DNA from: Siphonodentalium dalli
Taxonomy: Eukaryota; Mollusca; Scaphopoda; Gadilida; Siphonodentaliidae
Assembly (NCBI GenBank): GCA_032622095.1
Contig: CP136067.1
Span: 79,386,705 to 79,450,704 of the forward strand
Length of the DNA stretch: 64,000 bases
Direction of reading: 5' to 3'
In this document: positions 39,822 through 53,797 of the stretch, piece by piece
How positions within the stretch are numbered: the first letter of the stretch is position 1
Layout of the letters: each line of letters opens with the position of its first letter
Position numbers and translations under genes: made by a program
The notes under the pieces: generated by a model
What the model saw: only the letters and a program-made list of their open reading frames with translations
What the model was told of the DNA's origin: nothing
Databases searched by the model: none

Positions 39822-41837
39822 CAATTAGTATTGCATGACATTGGAAAATATTATAAATCGATTCCACATTGTCAACTATCTAAGTCAGTAGGTGTCTGAT
39901 TGTTAAGTAATTTGTACTATGACAACTTGAATTTATTTTTGTTATATTTGTGCACATTTTTTCTCCAGCTGGTACCAGTTAGAAATTGTGATAGTTGCAC
40001 AGTTTGCGATATGTACATGTTCAACAACAGAATTGACAGCTGGAAAATTAATTAGATATAATTACTGGCGTCACTGTGGAATCCAAAATATAACCAAGAT
40101 AGCAGATAATCTTGCTCTAATTAGTTCTTTTCATTATTTTGATATCCAAGTGGGCAAAACGTAGGGTTATTGTTATCTACAATGTCCATGAAGTGAATAT
40201 TGTTGGCAGAATCATTGCCTTATGTTCACCACCCAATAAAGGAGTAAATATTTACATCTGGGTGTAATTCAAATGTTGTGTTCTCTAAATTGGCACAATC
40301 AATGTAACTGAAATTTTTCTACATTGCTAGTAGCAATTTTCTACATTCCTCCAGTGGAGATAGTGGTTGGGTACTAACTTATTGGGAAAGTGATGTATTT
40401 GTCATATCTCATCTTTCCAATGACATGCAATACAAATTTTGACTTATTACAAATTTCAAACCAAGCTTGGATGTTTTACGCTTTCATTTAATACTGAATG
40501 GATTCTCCTATTCTGTTACGAAAGTATACAATGGCATTTTAATAACAAAAGTACAGAAGACTTAGGATTCCTATTCGGTCATTTGGAGGGAATGTTCAAA
40601 TAAGTAAAACTTTTTGACTGAACTATCCCAAAGCAAATACCCATCAACAAGTAAATACTTATCAAAGGGTTGATCACATGGAATCTTTTTCGAGTGATGT
40701 TTCTAATTACAGAAAATACTAATGTTGACTTAGGCCACACCAATAATATAACCTGGTTTACAAAAATTTGGGTAGAGAAAAAAGATATGAATGGAAAAAA
40801 TAATACTAAAAATATTCAGCACCACCTCAACAATTGATCACATAGGAAATGCACATAAATTTCAAAATATATTTGAAAATTTACAATGATTTATAGAAAT
40901 AAAAAAAATAGCATGAGATACTTCTTCCCATAAAACTATTTATATAACGGATAAGAAGAAGGAAAAAAGAAGAATCCGTCATCAAACATTTTCTTGACTC
41001 CATACTTCATATTTTAGTGAACATGAACATAAGCAGACAGTAAAATAAAAAAAATATATAATATGCGAAAATAGTTGTAGGATACATTTGTAAACCAGGC
41101 TATTAAATTAATGTTGCCTTATTTTAAAATTCAATCCATGTCTGACGTTTTAACCAAGGGGATGTGAAAGTATAAGTTGAAAGGGATATAGAATATTTGC
41201 AGGAACTTGGAAGTCCTGAACAACAAGATAACATTTTCCCAAAGTATCCAGTTTAAAAATGAACAAAACAACAATGCAATTTCATTGCAAACTGATGAAT
41301 CACAAAAAAATATAAATACTGGTGTATATTAAATTACAGATAAAGGATCTCAAGGCCTTTGAAGTGGGTCCATGTGAAATAACATAAAGGTCTGTAAAAC
41401 AACTATCATCAACAAGAACATGGAACAATCGACTGACTTTGTTCTTCTTTTCATTATTAATAACTTTCCAAAATAATCATAGATTTTGCATGTCAAAACC
41501 ATTGTACATTATTGTTACAGTGGAATTACCAATAAAAGTCCAATTAGTCCAATAAAATACCGAAGTTTAAACAAAACTTAATGCTAAACATTGGAAAAGG
41601 TCAAAGCATTGATATTTCTCCATGTTCTTCTTAGCGGTTCTGTTTTTAAAGACTTTTATATTTTTTGCACATCTGCCCACTGCCAGTCCCATGGGTACCT
41701 AATATATAAAGAACTCTTATTATATGATTTTTAGTTTGTATGGTTCCTGTAATAACTGTTGTTCCATAATTATAATCAACTTCTCAGGTTAATATTAGCG
41801 AAGTTCTGAGTTACATGTATGATTGACTTGTAACCTA
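39822..41837. other. No gene or element recognised
   Basis: About 2 kb of AT-rich sequence without long frames, splice-flanked exons or visible repeats. Confidence 0.5.
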
Positions 41838-42070
41838 CAGTAATACTCTAATTAATCGACCTCTTAACCCACAGCAGAATTATGGGTAACTTTTCAGGAT
41901 TTAGTCGGAAATATGGCTGAGAGCTTTCCGATGAAATATGGCTTGTTGCCATTCATCGGAAAGCTGAGAGCTTTCCGATGAATGGCAAAAAGCCATATTT
42001 CCGACTAAATCCTGAAAAGTTACCCATAATTCTGCTGTGGTTAAGAGGTCGATTAATTAGAGTATTACTG
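41838..42070. mobile_element. 233-bp TA-flanked hairpin MITE
   Basis: Near-perfect palindrome from cagtaatactctaattaat to its complement, with TA on both sides (41836-41837, 42071-42072), as in Tc1/mariner-type MITEs. Arms of >90 bp differ by only one or two bases, so the copy looks young. A second small palindrome around 'gagctttccgatgaa' forms the loop. Confidence 0.8.
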
Positions 42071-42072
42071 TA

Positions 42073-42920
42073 GTTGATATTGCCAACGAGAGTAAATTGT
42101 TGGGATCACTGCTACTACACATACATTGTTTTTCAGTAAAGATTTTTTTAGTCATTGTGTAATGTGAAGCAAAAAAAGGAATAATACAAACATAATAGTT
42201 AAGAACATAAATTGGAAAATGTCAATTTTGATGGAGGATCTGATCACTTTAGAAGACAGCGATGATATTATAATTCTCAAATCTATATAACTGTATAAAC
42301 ATGACAAAAATAAGTCTTGTTTTTTCAACAGTTTTCCACCTCAAGTGGGAATGTTCAACTTTGAGATAAGGGCCGATTACTTTGAGACCAATAAGAGAAT
42401 GCAATATGCATCCATCTGCAGATAGGTTTGAAGCATGTGTCCATAGATTGTCATGCTACCCGACTATTCTTTTACAAGTCTTGCTACATGATGGGATACA
42501 TATACAGGTGTAAATTTTGTGCAAAGTCATGCAAATTTTTCCATTGGAACCGTCTCTATAGTAATACAAAATCAATACAATTTACACGTCAAATGGATGT
42601 TTAACCGAGCCTCACAATTATACCCATGACTCAGGCTGAGCTGTTTGGACTTGATAGTAGAGGTTAAAGTGCATTTCAGAGCTGGCTCGGTCGGCTGGTT
42701 AGTGATCAAATGAACTCACTTCTTCGATAGCTTTCGGCCTTGGACCTTCATCAATTCGTAACATGACGTCAACGAACACTAGGCAATGTTATCGTACCAA
42801 TGACATCCAAATATTCAAGTTGGTGCCATCTCCTCTTGTAACTGCTCAAGGTTTCAACACAAGCTGCCAAGTGTTTGTTGACATCCTGTTCGATAGGAAG
42901 TATATATCTGCCATTATTGT
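42073..42920. other. No gene recognised
   Basis: Intergenic or intronic. It contains 'cttcgatagctttcggcctt' near 42725, a phrase that looks repeat-derived, but I could not define the element. Confidence 0.4.
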
Positions 42921-42928
42921 TTGTAAGT

Positions 42929-43851
42929 TAGGGTTGAAACAATTAATCGACTAGACGACGCTGAAATGTCAGAACGTCGACTCTGAATTTTGCCGTCGAC
43001 TAGTCGGAACATAGTGTATTAGTTTCATGTATAACGTTTTCAAGATCGATTCCGGCATAAACGGTGTTAACTGCGCTTAAGTTACGGTAAGTATAACATT
43101 CGGTGGCACCCGGAATTGACAGTGTTACTAGTATAGACACACACGGTGACCCGACTATTATTTGAAAGAATGAAATTGACAACACAATGTCTCACTTGTC
43201 GTTTGAGGTCAAAGACATCACTGCGACATGATGGCAATGATTGACACGGCTTTATCGTTTGTCGGAGACCGCTTTGATCTAGACACTGTGTATATTTCAA
43301 TTGATCTCGCACCATCGGGTTATGATGCGACGATGTGTGAAGGTCGCTTAAGGTGGCGTCATTGGTGCTACCGTATATAAATGATACTGACATTGAGAAC
43401 TGGCTATCGTATTCTACAACGTAGCCTATACTATAGGGCGTATTTAGTCGGAACATTAACATATTATAGTGACACCGCTCGGCACCAGTTTATTGGTGAT
43501 CACGTGACTAAACGAAATCTCGAACGCTGATATTAAATTTAAAACCTGTATAAATGATCGTGTTTCTAATCATTATCCACCACATGTCTAATTATATAAT
43601 TACATTCAGTGTGTTGGATAAATATCAACATGTTTACTGTATTATTTCCCAAATAAATTGGTGTCTATGCAGGGAAATGCGATACGCAATAGACCGTCAT
43701 TGCATCAGTCATCAGTGTACGCCATGTATGATGAATTTTCTGTACCATGTTATGTTTGAAAGTTTTGATATCGGGTACCGACTAGTCGACGCAACGCGAC
43801 TTTTGGGCCTCGACTAGTCGACTTTGAAATTCACTAGTTGTTTCAACACTA
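42929..43851. mobile_element. hAT-like non-autonomous element with 8-bp target duplication
   Basis: Ends TAGGGTTGAAACAA and TTGTTTCAACACTA. Perfect 8-bp duplication TTGTAAGT at 42921-42928 and 43852-43859. Subterminal 'cgactagtcg' palindromes cluster near both ends (42950-43005 and 43780-43822), as hAT transposase sites often do. No transposase frame. Confidence 0.85.
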
Positions 43852-43995
43852 TTGTAAGTTCATCTAAATGCCATCATGTGAATTTTATATCTGCTAATAT
43901 CAAGTGAAGGCGGTCTAAGGCTAAAAGCTATTGAACAAGCTGTTTAATCTCCAATGTTTACTGCCAGAATTTACTCTGTGCGATTGATATCTATT

Positions 43996-44193
43996 CCCTT
44001 CCATGACTGGAGCTTCCTGAAATTTTGCGAAAGCACTGTGTCAATCCATTCTCTTATATATGAGTTTCCCGTAGGGAGCCTTGCATATATACGAGAATAC
44101 TTGACCTTATAAGCCAGTGCATTCTCATATATGTAAGGATCCCTATGGGAGACCTTTAATGCTGCACCAGCGCAGCTCCCGTGGTGAAAAGGA
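43996..44193. mobile_element. piggyBac-type MITE family member 2
   Basis: Starts ccctt.catgactggagctt and ends with 'gctgcaccagcgcagctccc' then 'gaaaagg'. Same family as 39569-39817 but with worn ends; two internal 'attctc.tatatatg' stem-loops. Confidence 0.65.
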
Positions 44194-45487
44194 TAAAAGG
44201 CAGAAAATAATATAAAGTTTGTTAAACCATGATAACAAAGAAAAAACATGAAAATATTTAAGGAATTTGTTCCTGTTTTCATCATCAATAACCAACCTCC
44301 AGTGACGACATTCTGCATGTTGGAACCATTATTACAAACATTTTTGAAACAGGGATTGTGTTTACAGCAATGAACAATAACTCTAAAATACAGATCACGT
44401 CCAGCTACGGTGTTAAACGTATTTCTTCAAGTTGCTTTACATTAATTTCTTGTTATTAAAATACAAGAAAACATTAGTTGTAACACTTAGCATAAAAATT
44501 CTGGTAAATACCCTAATGAGTAAATTTTGGACACCCCAATAAGCAGATACGATTTCAGGTGATGTACCGATAAGGTACCTTTTATACCAGTTGCTATTTG
44601 AATGGCAAAATAACAATAACTTTATATTCATATTACGAATGCCTTGAGGGGGCTTTAAAGGCCTTTACAGACGTCATCTTGAGTGGCATATCATCTGTGG
44701 TTTGTGCATCCAACAGTAAATTATGACCAGATCAAACAGATTAATTATCGCTTTAACATAGCACCCATTGTAAACATCACAATGAAATCATCAGACAGGA
44801 GTGTAGGAAAGTCCTGTAATTTGGTGACACATGTTGCATGTTTACTCAACACTTTATGTCCTATGTGAATAGAGCTGACCGAGATGCAGGACATGAATCA
44901 ATCAGGTGAAGGCTGTTAGAGAGTAAACATTGTGGTTGTTTCAAATGCACTTCTCATTGAAAAGTATGAGTATTGCCCAACATGTTCAGCATATTTAACT
45001 CAGATAATAAAATCAACAAATATCCATAGGTAGTTTGTTGAACATTTCCCTTTTATAAACAGGACTTCTGTACTTGCATTATCTGCTTCATATATTTTCT
45101 GAAAAACCCTCCAGATGAATAATAGACTATTACAGTGTACACTTTAATAACAGAATGGGGGAATCCATTTTGTAAAGAAAGGATCAAACAATAATACAAA
45201 CAAAATACAAGGCCCAAAGTATGACATCAATCAGCGACAATAAATTTGAAGCCGACAATCCAGAATCACAGATCATGTACCGTTTTTACGCAGTTTGTAA
45301 GGACTTTGAGTCAGGGGTCTGAAGATCATATAATAACACATTGATTGCAGTGTTTCTCTATGGACATGAGATATTTTCATCAGTTGAATATTGAATAATC
45401 TTGAAACAATGCAGTAATTATATATTGTCAGACAATGTTGTCCAGAGAATTCCTGCCCATCATGTATGTGGATCAAGTAACTGACAG
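44194..45487. other. No gene; worn MITE copy at ~44990-45190
   Basis: 45000-45190 shares 'aataaaatcaacaaat', 'accctccagatgaataata' and 'gtaaagaaagg' with the family at 46343. Otherwise nothing is recognised. Confidence 0.45.
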
Positions 45488-45491
45488 TTAA

Positions 45492-45872
45492 TCCTTCCAT
45501 GACTGGAGCTTCCTGAAATTTTGCGAAAACCTTGTGCCATTGCATTCTCTAATATATGCGAGTCTCCCAAATGGAGCCTCACATATATAAGAGAATGCAT
45601 TGGCCTAACAATATTTACCTTAACCGTATAAGCCAGAGCATTCTCTTATATATGTGAAGCTCCCATTGCATTCTCTAATATATGCGAGTCTCCCAAATGG
45701 AGTCTCACATATATAAGAGAATGCATTGGCCTAACAATATTTACCTTAACCGTATAAGCCAGAGCATTCTCTTATATATGTGAAGCTCCCTTTGGGAGAA
45801 TCACATATATAAGAGAATGCACTGGCCCAGGATCTATAATGCTGCACCAGCGCAGCTCCCACCATGAAAGGG
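45492..45872. mobile_element. piggyBac-type MITE family member 3, internally expanded
   Basis: TTAA flanks (45488-45491, 45873-45876). Inverted in order relative to 39569-39817. A 124-bp internal segment with the stem-loop 'gcattctcttatatatgtga' is tandemly duplicated (about 45541-45664 and 45665-45787). Confidence 0.75.
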
Positions 45873-46342
45873 TTAACCTCAACAGCACTGAAGAAATATT
45901 TTCTTGAATAACGGTTAGTCTGCAATGGTCTGTCACTTTCAAATAGCTATGTTGCCTAAAATGAGTAGTCATACCTGCGAATACTTGGAAATATCTCCAT
46001 ATTTGGGGAGGGGGGCAGCCTTTATGTGAGCTTTGCAAAGACCTCTCAATTATTATGTTGGGCAAATTAGAACACAGTACGATATCTTAAGGGCAAACAC
46101 GTCAAACTTAAACAGGTGTATTCTAGATATTGGGCGCTTTGAGCACCAAGAACACAGCAATAATGATAGAATATATATACATGTGTGATGAAGAACAATA
46201 AAATTGATGTCAAGTTTATAATCCTGGTATGTATGTTGATGAATTTTACTTCCCAACTCTAGAGATAAAGGGAAATCACCATCTTTTCCTCAGAGTGATG
46301 TAATCAGTTAAAGCCACACATAGTGTTTGAACTTCTACTTAA

Positions 46343-46594
46343 CCCTTTCCATACTAAATGGAATCTCCCATACAATTATAAATGGAGGGATTAGAATGGT
46401 CTAGCTATTATTCATCTGGAGACTGGAGGGGTGTCCAGAAAAAATTAGCAGACAACAGATGTCCAAAAAGATAATATTGGTGGGAAATGTTCAGATAATA
46501 AGTTCAACAAATGACCTATGGTCGTTTGTTGAACTTATCATCTGAACATTTCCTAAGGGAACTACTCATCAATGAGTATTTAGTATATAAAGGG
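46343..46594. mobile_element. TTAA-flanked MITE, second family
   Basis: Ends ccctttccatactaaat and atttagtatataaaggg, TTAA on both sides (46339-46342, 46595-46598). It contains a near-perfect hairpin 'aatgttcagataataagttc', mirrored around 'gacctatggtc'. Confidence 0.75.
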
Positions 46595-46598
46595 TTAA

Positions 46599-47902
46599 AT
46601 ATGTATTCAGGGTACCAGGTCAAAGTTTTGCTTTTTATGTACATTTTGGTGTATGATTTATAGGGATGGTAATAATTAATGAAAGTGTCAATGACACTGT
46701 AGCTCAACTTGGAGAGGGAATTGTTCAAACTTTAATTTGTCAAGTTGAGTTAAAAATGACATTGTTTGGTGCTAGAAGTCTAGTTTATATGTCACATTTG
46801 GTAACATACATGTATGTTACAGTGGACCAAGGCCAAAAGAAACATTACATTAGTTTTTCAATGTTGGAGATCTGGAACCTGAATGCATCATTAAGTAAGT
46901 TCAAACTTATGTTCGGTGGAGAAACATTTGAGAATTAAAGATACCCCTCTATTCATTTGAAGTAAGATAGTTCTATCTCTTGATAAACAACTGCTACATA
47001 ATGGTGAAGTGTGCATTCAAACAATATGTGTAGCATCAACTAAATTTAGTGATAAAATGTTTATAGGAGAAAAAACAACTTCTAAACTGCAGGTTTTCGA
47101 AAAAAGGAAAGAACAATGGCCCACTTTGAGTATTTTCAACAAAGTCTGAAGCTTTCATGCAAAAGGTAAAGTCTAAAGCTTTCGTGCAAAAGTTAAGTCT
47201 AAAGATTTAATGCAAAAGCTCTATTTCAAAACAAGAATATTTGAATTTTTCTGACAACACAAGGATACAAAAAAATGACATCTCAAAAAAAAAATTATGA
47301 ACTCTTAACAGATCAAAACTCAACAACTGTTACCAAATAAAACAACCTCCAACTTCCAAGCACTAATAATAGCAAATTATATGAAAAATATATTGGTTAA
47401 ATAGGAAAACATTTTTATGTACATAAACCTTCAATATGATATATATATACAATACATGTATAACTTTATACCTCTTATGGCAGTAAAATGAAATAATCAT
47501 GGATAACTAACAGACACCAACAAATGCTTATCAATGCATGTGATGAAAACATAAGGTATGAGTTCTTCTCATAGGTTTTATCTGTTAACAACTACAAGGG
47601 GTCAGTTGAGTTTCAACCAGTTATCATATGGGTCAAATCTCAACAGTGATCAATAGAGATGTCATACCTTATTTATATATCTTTTTATACAGCTTTAGAG
47701 TAAAATCTTTATTAGCACAAATACCTATTTGGGGGGGGGGGGGGGGGGGGGGGGGGGTTAGTTCTGGGGGGGGGGGGGTTAGTTCTTCTTTTGAAGAGGA
47801 TGAGGAGTCATTTTAGAAGGAGTGTAGACTTTCACAATGTTTCTCCAGAAAATAAAACAAATGTTGAATGCTAGAGCTCTCAAATGAATCTGTTGTCTTG
47901 AA
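46599..47902. other. No gene; poly-G runs at 47731-47778
   Basis: Includes G27 at 47731-47757 and G13 at 47766-47778, plus short 'aaagtctaaagctttc' direct repeats near 47145-47215. The 90-codon frame at 46666 has no recognisable motif. Confidence 0.5.
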
Positions 47903-48088
47903 GGTCGTTTCTTGAACTCATTATCTGAACATTTCTCACCAATGAATAAGAAACCTTCCGCACTGTATTATATTTTTGTCTGTCTGTCATCAACTCATTT
48001 TCACTTAACACCCCTCCAAATGAATAATAGACCATTCCAATATTTTTATTTATAACTGATTGGTAGAAACTAGTTGGTAAAGAAAGGG
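47903..48088. mobile_element. Truncated, inverted copy of the 46343 MITE family
   Basis: Shares 'gaactcattatctgaacatt', 'cacccctcca.atgaataat' and the terminal 'aaagaaaggg' followed by TTAA at 48089-48092. The other end is missing. Confidence 0.65.
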
Positions 48089-48349
48089 TTAACTACTTTA
48101 ATCTAACTATCGCTGCAGCACAGCTATTGGCACAGATAATCCTGAAATATTTGGTTTCTAAAAATATGTTCCATTACTGTAAAAGAACATTTTTGCATGG
48201 AGGTTCAATTTCCATGCAGTTGCCATGTACGAGTTATCAATGAATAGTTAGGACTGTAATTAACAAGTTCATTAAACCAACTTACAGCCGATATATTAAT
48301 GCAAATTCAAACATAACAATAATGGCTTAAACAGGGTAATCTAAGGACA

Positions 48350-49056
48350 AGGCTGTCGAAAACCCCCATCTGAAATACCACCTTGGGTGAGCATAACTTA
48401 ACTATAAGTCACAGGACCATGTCCATTATCACATCAAACAAAGCTGAATAACTCTAAAATGGAGAATGCAAACATCACCATTTGACACCTTGTGATGATG
48501 AACATCCATACCAAATTTCCACAGCTGAGATACACAGACAAAATAATTACATTTTCAGATAACAAAGATCTGTATTAGGTTCAGCGTAGGATCCTTCCAG
48601 ATATAAATATGCTGGGGCTGGATCAATATGATGGTGTTTGACTGCTGGATGATGTTGTCTCCAGCAGTGAGGCACATGCACTTTCCTCAAGCTGATTCCA
48701 TTCTAGGATAGTTCTTGGGAAGAATGAATGTTCAAGTTCTTTAGTGTCGGTGTTGATCAGCTTGAAGGGTTTTGAGTTATTACACTTATAATTTTGCACA
48801 ATATTTTGCGACTGATAACCCTCGAAATGCTTAGCAACGAGATGAATAAATCTAGAACAGAACTCCCGAACAAAAATATATTGAATGCTCCTCCGAATGT
48901 CTTCATAGCAGTGAACATCCATATAAGACAACTAGTCTTTTTAATATTAAAATTTTGTCGGCTTTTCAAAGAGACTGTCCGACAACCTGTGGTTAAAATA
49001 CATGTTTTGGCAGACCAACAGAGGACTGAACACATGTAATCCAGTACACCCACCAT
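48350..49056 (-). pseudogene. LINE reverse transcriptase C-terminal fragment
   Basis: The minus strand carries 'SFFPRTILEWNQLEE' within a 102-codon frame, matching the 'ffprTi.eWN.Lp' box at the end of many non-LTR reverse transcriptases, followed by ~250 bp of probable 3' UTR. The upstream part is in another frame ('FGSSVLDLFISLLS'). A 5'-truncated relic. Confidence 0.65.
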
Positions 49057-50178
49057 TTCCTTCGATCATGGGGTTTAATAAATTGCATTTCCATTGTATG
49101 TTTTGAGGAATGAGTATTTTCATCTGGCTTATATGATAACACCATGATGTGTTACTTTATCAACGGTGTAGGCAACAAACAGCTGATCCCGCGATGTGTT
49201 AATTTCGCCTGCAGTCACCTGATCAACTCCTGTCAGCCGACAAAGTCTGTATGTCTAATATTTGAGCTTGATGGCCACTATTTTAAGGGTGTGGAGGTGA
49301 CAGTTAATAGAGGCGCACCCATGAAAAGTAATAAATTGCGAAACGGCAAAAATTTAAACCAACTAAATTAGAGACATTTGCAGTATGTACTGTCAATAAA
49401 CTACTATACAGTGCAGATTCCTCGACTATGAATTACTTATTACTGATGTATATAATAATAAAAAGCTGTATAAAAAGACATAGAAATGAGTCTGACATCT
49501 TTCTTATCAAACGGTATATACAAAAACAATATACAAACAACAATGAAATGCCATTTATGTCGGGTAAAGCATGGGAATATAAATAAATCAGGTATATTCA
49601 TGTGAAAAACCTACGACTATGAAGCAAAACATATCTGACAGGGTGAGGAGTATGAAAAGAGAGCCGGCCCAATTTTCAAGAAAATCTGATAACCAGATAG
49701 ATGTTTTAGTCAAATGCATTTACTAGAGGAAATTCTTATGTAACCTTCTGACAAATTGTAAAAAAAATTATATAAATTCACTGATCAATTATAAAAAAGA
49801 AAAGAAAAAAAAAGCATTTCTCAGAACCTGGGGACATTGGGGGATGGGTATTTAAATGTCTATCTCTTTATCAGGGAAACATGATGCATTGAAGCAGCAA
49901 ATTTGTTTTCAGGACCAAAAAAAAAGATTGAAATGATCAAATTGCATATTTTTGGCAACCAGTCTTATACAGTTATTTCATTGACATATTTGACATTCTC
50001 AAAGGTTGAAAAAAAGATTCCTGATTTATAGATAATATTCATATGTCATTCGAATAGCTCTTCTTGAAGGTAAAAAGAGTAATGTGTTGGTCTGTGTTAC
50101 ATCAATAATGAAATGTGTATGCCTGCCATATGTAAATAGAACTGAAACTCAGCTATTGCACTAAAAGCGTTTGGACAC
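49057..50178. other. No gene firmly recognised
   Basis: A 75-codon frame at 49144-49371 (+) has ordinary-looking codon use but no motif I know. The same segment is partly open on the minus strand. The remainder is AT-rich. Confidence 0.4.
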
Positions 50179-50186
50179 ATCATCAT

Positions 50187-51262
50187 TAGGGCTGGACGAT
50201 ATTAACGAAAATAAAAACCGTTTTTTTTAAAACAGATACAAGAAACTGAAAACAATTTCTCACTGTTCGCTAGAATCACATCATTGTCATTAATTTTGAC
50301 AAGTTGACATCGGGAATAACATACCCGGTATACAACCACTCAACCAGTGACAACCTCATGCTTGATCGATATTCGGAATGAAAAGTAAATTCACTGGTTA
50401 AATTCCGCTATTCGGACAATTTCGTTCCGGTGACTTGACAAATTCTGGTATATACCGGTAATTAATAAAACCATTATCTCGTCTATGCCAAAACTAAAAG
50501 TGTTCTATACTATAGTATCCTTTTCTATCTCGATATGTTCAACTATGTTGAGTAAATATATATGCTATTCCCGATGACACTTGCGTCGCTTGACAACTGG
50601 AAATGTGGTCTACCGTCAAGACAAATTTGACAATGAGGTTCAGTCTTTTAGCGAAGTCCAAACACACGTGGTACATAACTTTTGGAATTCAGCCAAGCAA
50701 GGACACCATGTATTGTTGGGCGGGTTTGAAGCCCTAATTCTATACAATTGGTTTTAACCAATCGCAGTGAGTGGTTTCTTCTAGACGAGAAGAGGTCGGT
50801 ATCTTCGCCCATTTATTATTTTGATTGATGGTGTATGTTCATTATACTGAAGGAAGAGGCGTGGCATAACGGACATTCATATCGATCTATCACCTGATCA
50901 GTCGTCGATTCATTTGGTGAATTCTCTTGTAATAAATATTTCGCAGGGAATTCGGAGGGTTTGTGTAATATTGTGAGCGAAAGAGGGACGTATTCTGGGT
51001 TTTCATATTCCCCCAATTTCGTTAGTCGTTCTATGATGATTGAATATTGAAAAAATCAGGACACAGGATTTAGTTGGAATTTAAAACTTAAATAACTCGA
51101 TTTAGGCTTGAGTTAAACTATTTATTTGTATATACGCTTATGATTGGATGGCACCCACTGATTGCCGACGATATTACGATTATTTTAGATTAGACGATAT
51201 TACTGATGACATTGAAATTTTAACCGGGTATTGTCGATTAATCGGGAAACCGCCCAGCACTA
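50187..51262. mobile_element. hAT-like non-autonomous element
   Basis: Ends TAGGGCTGGACGATATT and CCGCCCAGCACTA, the classic hAT-type 'agggctgggcgat' terminus. Flanking octamers atcatcat (50179-50186) and atcagcat (51263-51270) match at 7 of 8 positions. Subterminal repeats such as 'accggta' and 'attaatcg'. No transposase. Confidence 0.75.
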
Positions 51263-53797
51263 ATCAGCATCTGGAGTTTTCATGGACTCGTTTCCAGCAT
51301 TCAGCCTCCTCTCACTAAGGTGCAACATTTGGCAAGTAACAAATAGTAAGTGACATCATACCTTTTCTGGGGATAAAATTAAATACAATAAATATAATGT
51401 CACTGGTTTCCAACTTTTCACAACTGGATCACTTCAAGAAAGGAAATGTGATAGAGCATTGCAATTGCATGATTGAACCATTATCCCAAACATGTTATTT
51501 AGTAAAAGGCTGAGCCCCGGTGTATATAGTAAATATATATAATAGAGTTTTTTTTAAAGAACACAAAATAGGTCACAGCTAACAAGTTGTTTTCTTTCTA
51601 TCATATTTGATAGAATTGAGTTAATGTTAGACAGACACCGAGTGTTTGCGAAATGGGTTTTGAAACACTCCCATAGACTAGACTCGGGCTCTATAATGCT
51701 TCGACGCTCTGCTCTGTTTGCCGTCATGGGAGACCAGTACAATCAATATCAATTGGCCATTTTGTAAATGACGTTACACGAGAAATTACTTGTCCAAACA
51801 GAAACGATAATTCAGTTTGCTATCCAGTTAATTAGGTTGTCATCAATCACTTCTGACAACAAGAAGTTACTGACTTAAATAACCCCAAAAAACTTAATAT
51901 AAATCATGGTACATGATGCCAAAATGGCTCATTTAGCTTTATGTAGGCCTACATATTAATTGTACTGGTCACTCATGATTGTGCCCAGATAGAAATTACA
52001 CAGTTTCATAGAACCAGCATCCAGTCAACTCTCCCGCTGTCAACCAATATATAAATAGTGACAAATAAGATGATTATTAACTTTTCCAAAACGATAACAA
52101 AATATAGAATAATACCTCAGTGAGACACCCAGACTTATTACGAAAGAAAACATTATGCTCATAATCAATAATATAATTTACCAAAATAACATGAAAGGTA
52201 AAAGAATAAATAAAAATCTCCGCAGACATGAAAGAAAGTGAACAGATATTCATAAAACTGAATAAACTCCAATATAACAGTAACCCAAGACTTTTATACC
52301 TGTCAATTGACTACATTTTTTCAACAAACAGTTGAGTTGCTGCCATTTTTCATCTGGTAGTCAAACTGAAATTTGCTGTAAAAGATGTTCATACTTGAGT
52401 TTTGAAAAAAAAAAAATTGTCACCTATTGTCAGTACATGCAATAGACATCAGCTGTCACAACTGCATTGACAAATGAAAAATCAGTATTATATTTTGATA
52501 CTATGATGTAATAATTACATAGCAAAATATCGATCATACCAAATAGAAGTGTCTAAAGGTTGGAAAAAATACAGAAAACAATGCACATTATTTCTCTGTG
52601 AGCTTCGTATGTAGGCACATTCCAATTAAATGCCCTCATGAAATATCTTTACGTCATCCACAAGACATAAAATAAAAGCTTAGGAAGATGAAAGTTTTTG
52701 TTTCTGCGCATTTCTGCCAGTGAAGCCTTGGATTACAAATTAGGAGCAAAATCAACATATCTTTTCTATTATCACAATGAAATCTTTGTATCAAGATAGT
52801 AATCAAAACAATATATAACAAACACAATTTTAAAATAGAGTAACAGTAGCCCGATATATGTCATTTGATCAACGCAGTATTAGCTATGTAAAAAAAATAA
52901 CAGTATATTACAGTATATTTTTAAAGTTGTTTTTAGTTTGCTTTGCCCTTCTTGAGACCAAAACAGCCGATTAAACATTTATTGTGTATTGGGGGGGGGG
53001 GGGGGCTGTAGTGCTCCACCTCCCACAAACTGGTGCCATTACTGGGTTGAACAGATGAATTTTTTGACAAGACGACTTTGTAGTTTGATACAAGGACGTG
53101 TTCCCTTTATAACTAAGTATCATTTCCTAATAACTGTGCCCGGAAATTTAATGTGCCAAGGGAACGCATACTGTCCAAAAAAATCAGCTCCGAGGGTGTA
53201 TTTATCGGCAAAAACATGGTACTCAAAGGGTTAAACCATGTCTTTGTTATTTTGTGGTTGCAGAACTGGAATTTATATATAATATACTGTAAGACAAAGG
53301 TATAATTTTCTAATTTGGCCATTATTATCAGTGTCAGGATGGACTGTTTCTTGTTCTATGAGCTGACCATTTGATTTGCTGTTGAAAAAGATGGTCATTC
53401 TTTATATTATAATCTTATATTTTTGGTGACTTAAACTTTTCCAGGTATATTTAGAAATCTGCAGATAATACTGTGAAAATTCAAATATGAATGTATGGGG
53501 GAAAAACAAACATAAAACATGTGGTAGCAGTGATCTGAGGGAAGACCATAGTCTAATACAGAAATCTTTTTGCTTCGTTTTGTTTATTTTGGCATCTATA
53601 TTTTACAATTCTGAACACCATTAAAAAAACAAACAATAGAGACAGAGCCAGATATTATATAATGGACAGCACCACACACAGAAGTTCTCCTTGTTGACCC
53701 ATGATGGGGGCTATACAAGTTTTGTGTTCTTTGGTCATTGTACATGCACTTCATTGTGTTGTATATTTTCCTTGCTGTATCACAATTGAGGCTATAC
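51263..53797. other. No gene recognised; probably intron of the minus-strand gene
   Basis: AT-rich, with a poly-G run at 52991-53005. If the exon at 53798-53870 is real, its next exon must lie at lower coordinates with phase 0 entry. I could not identify it. Confidence 0.4.
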
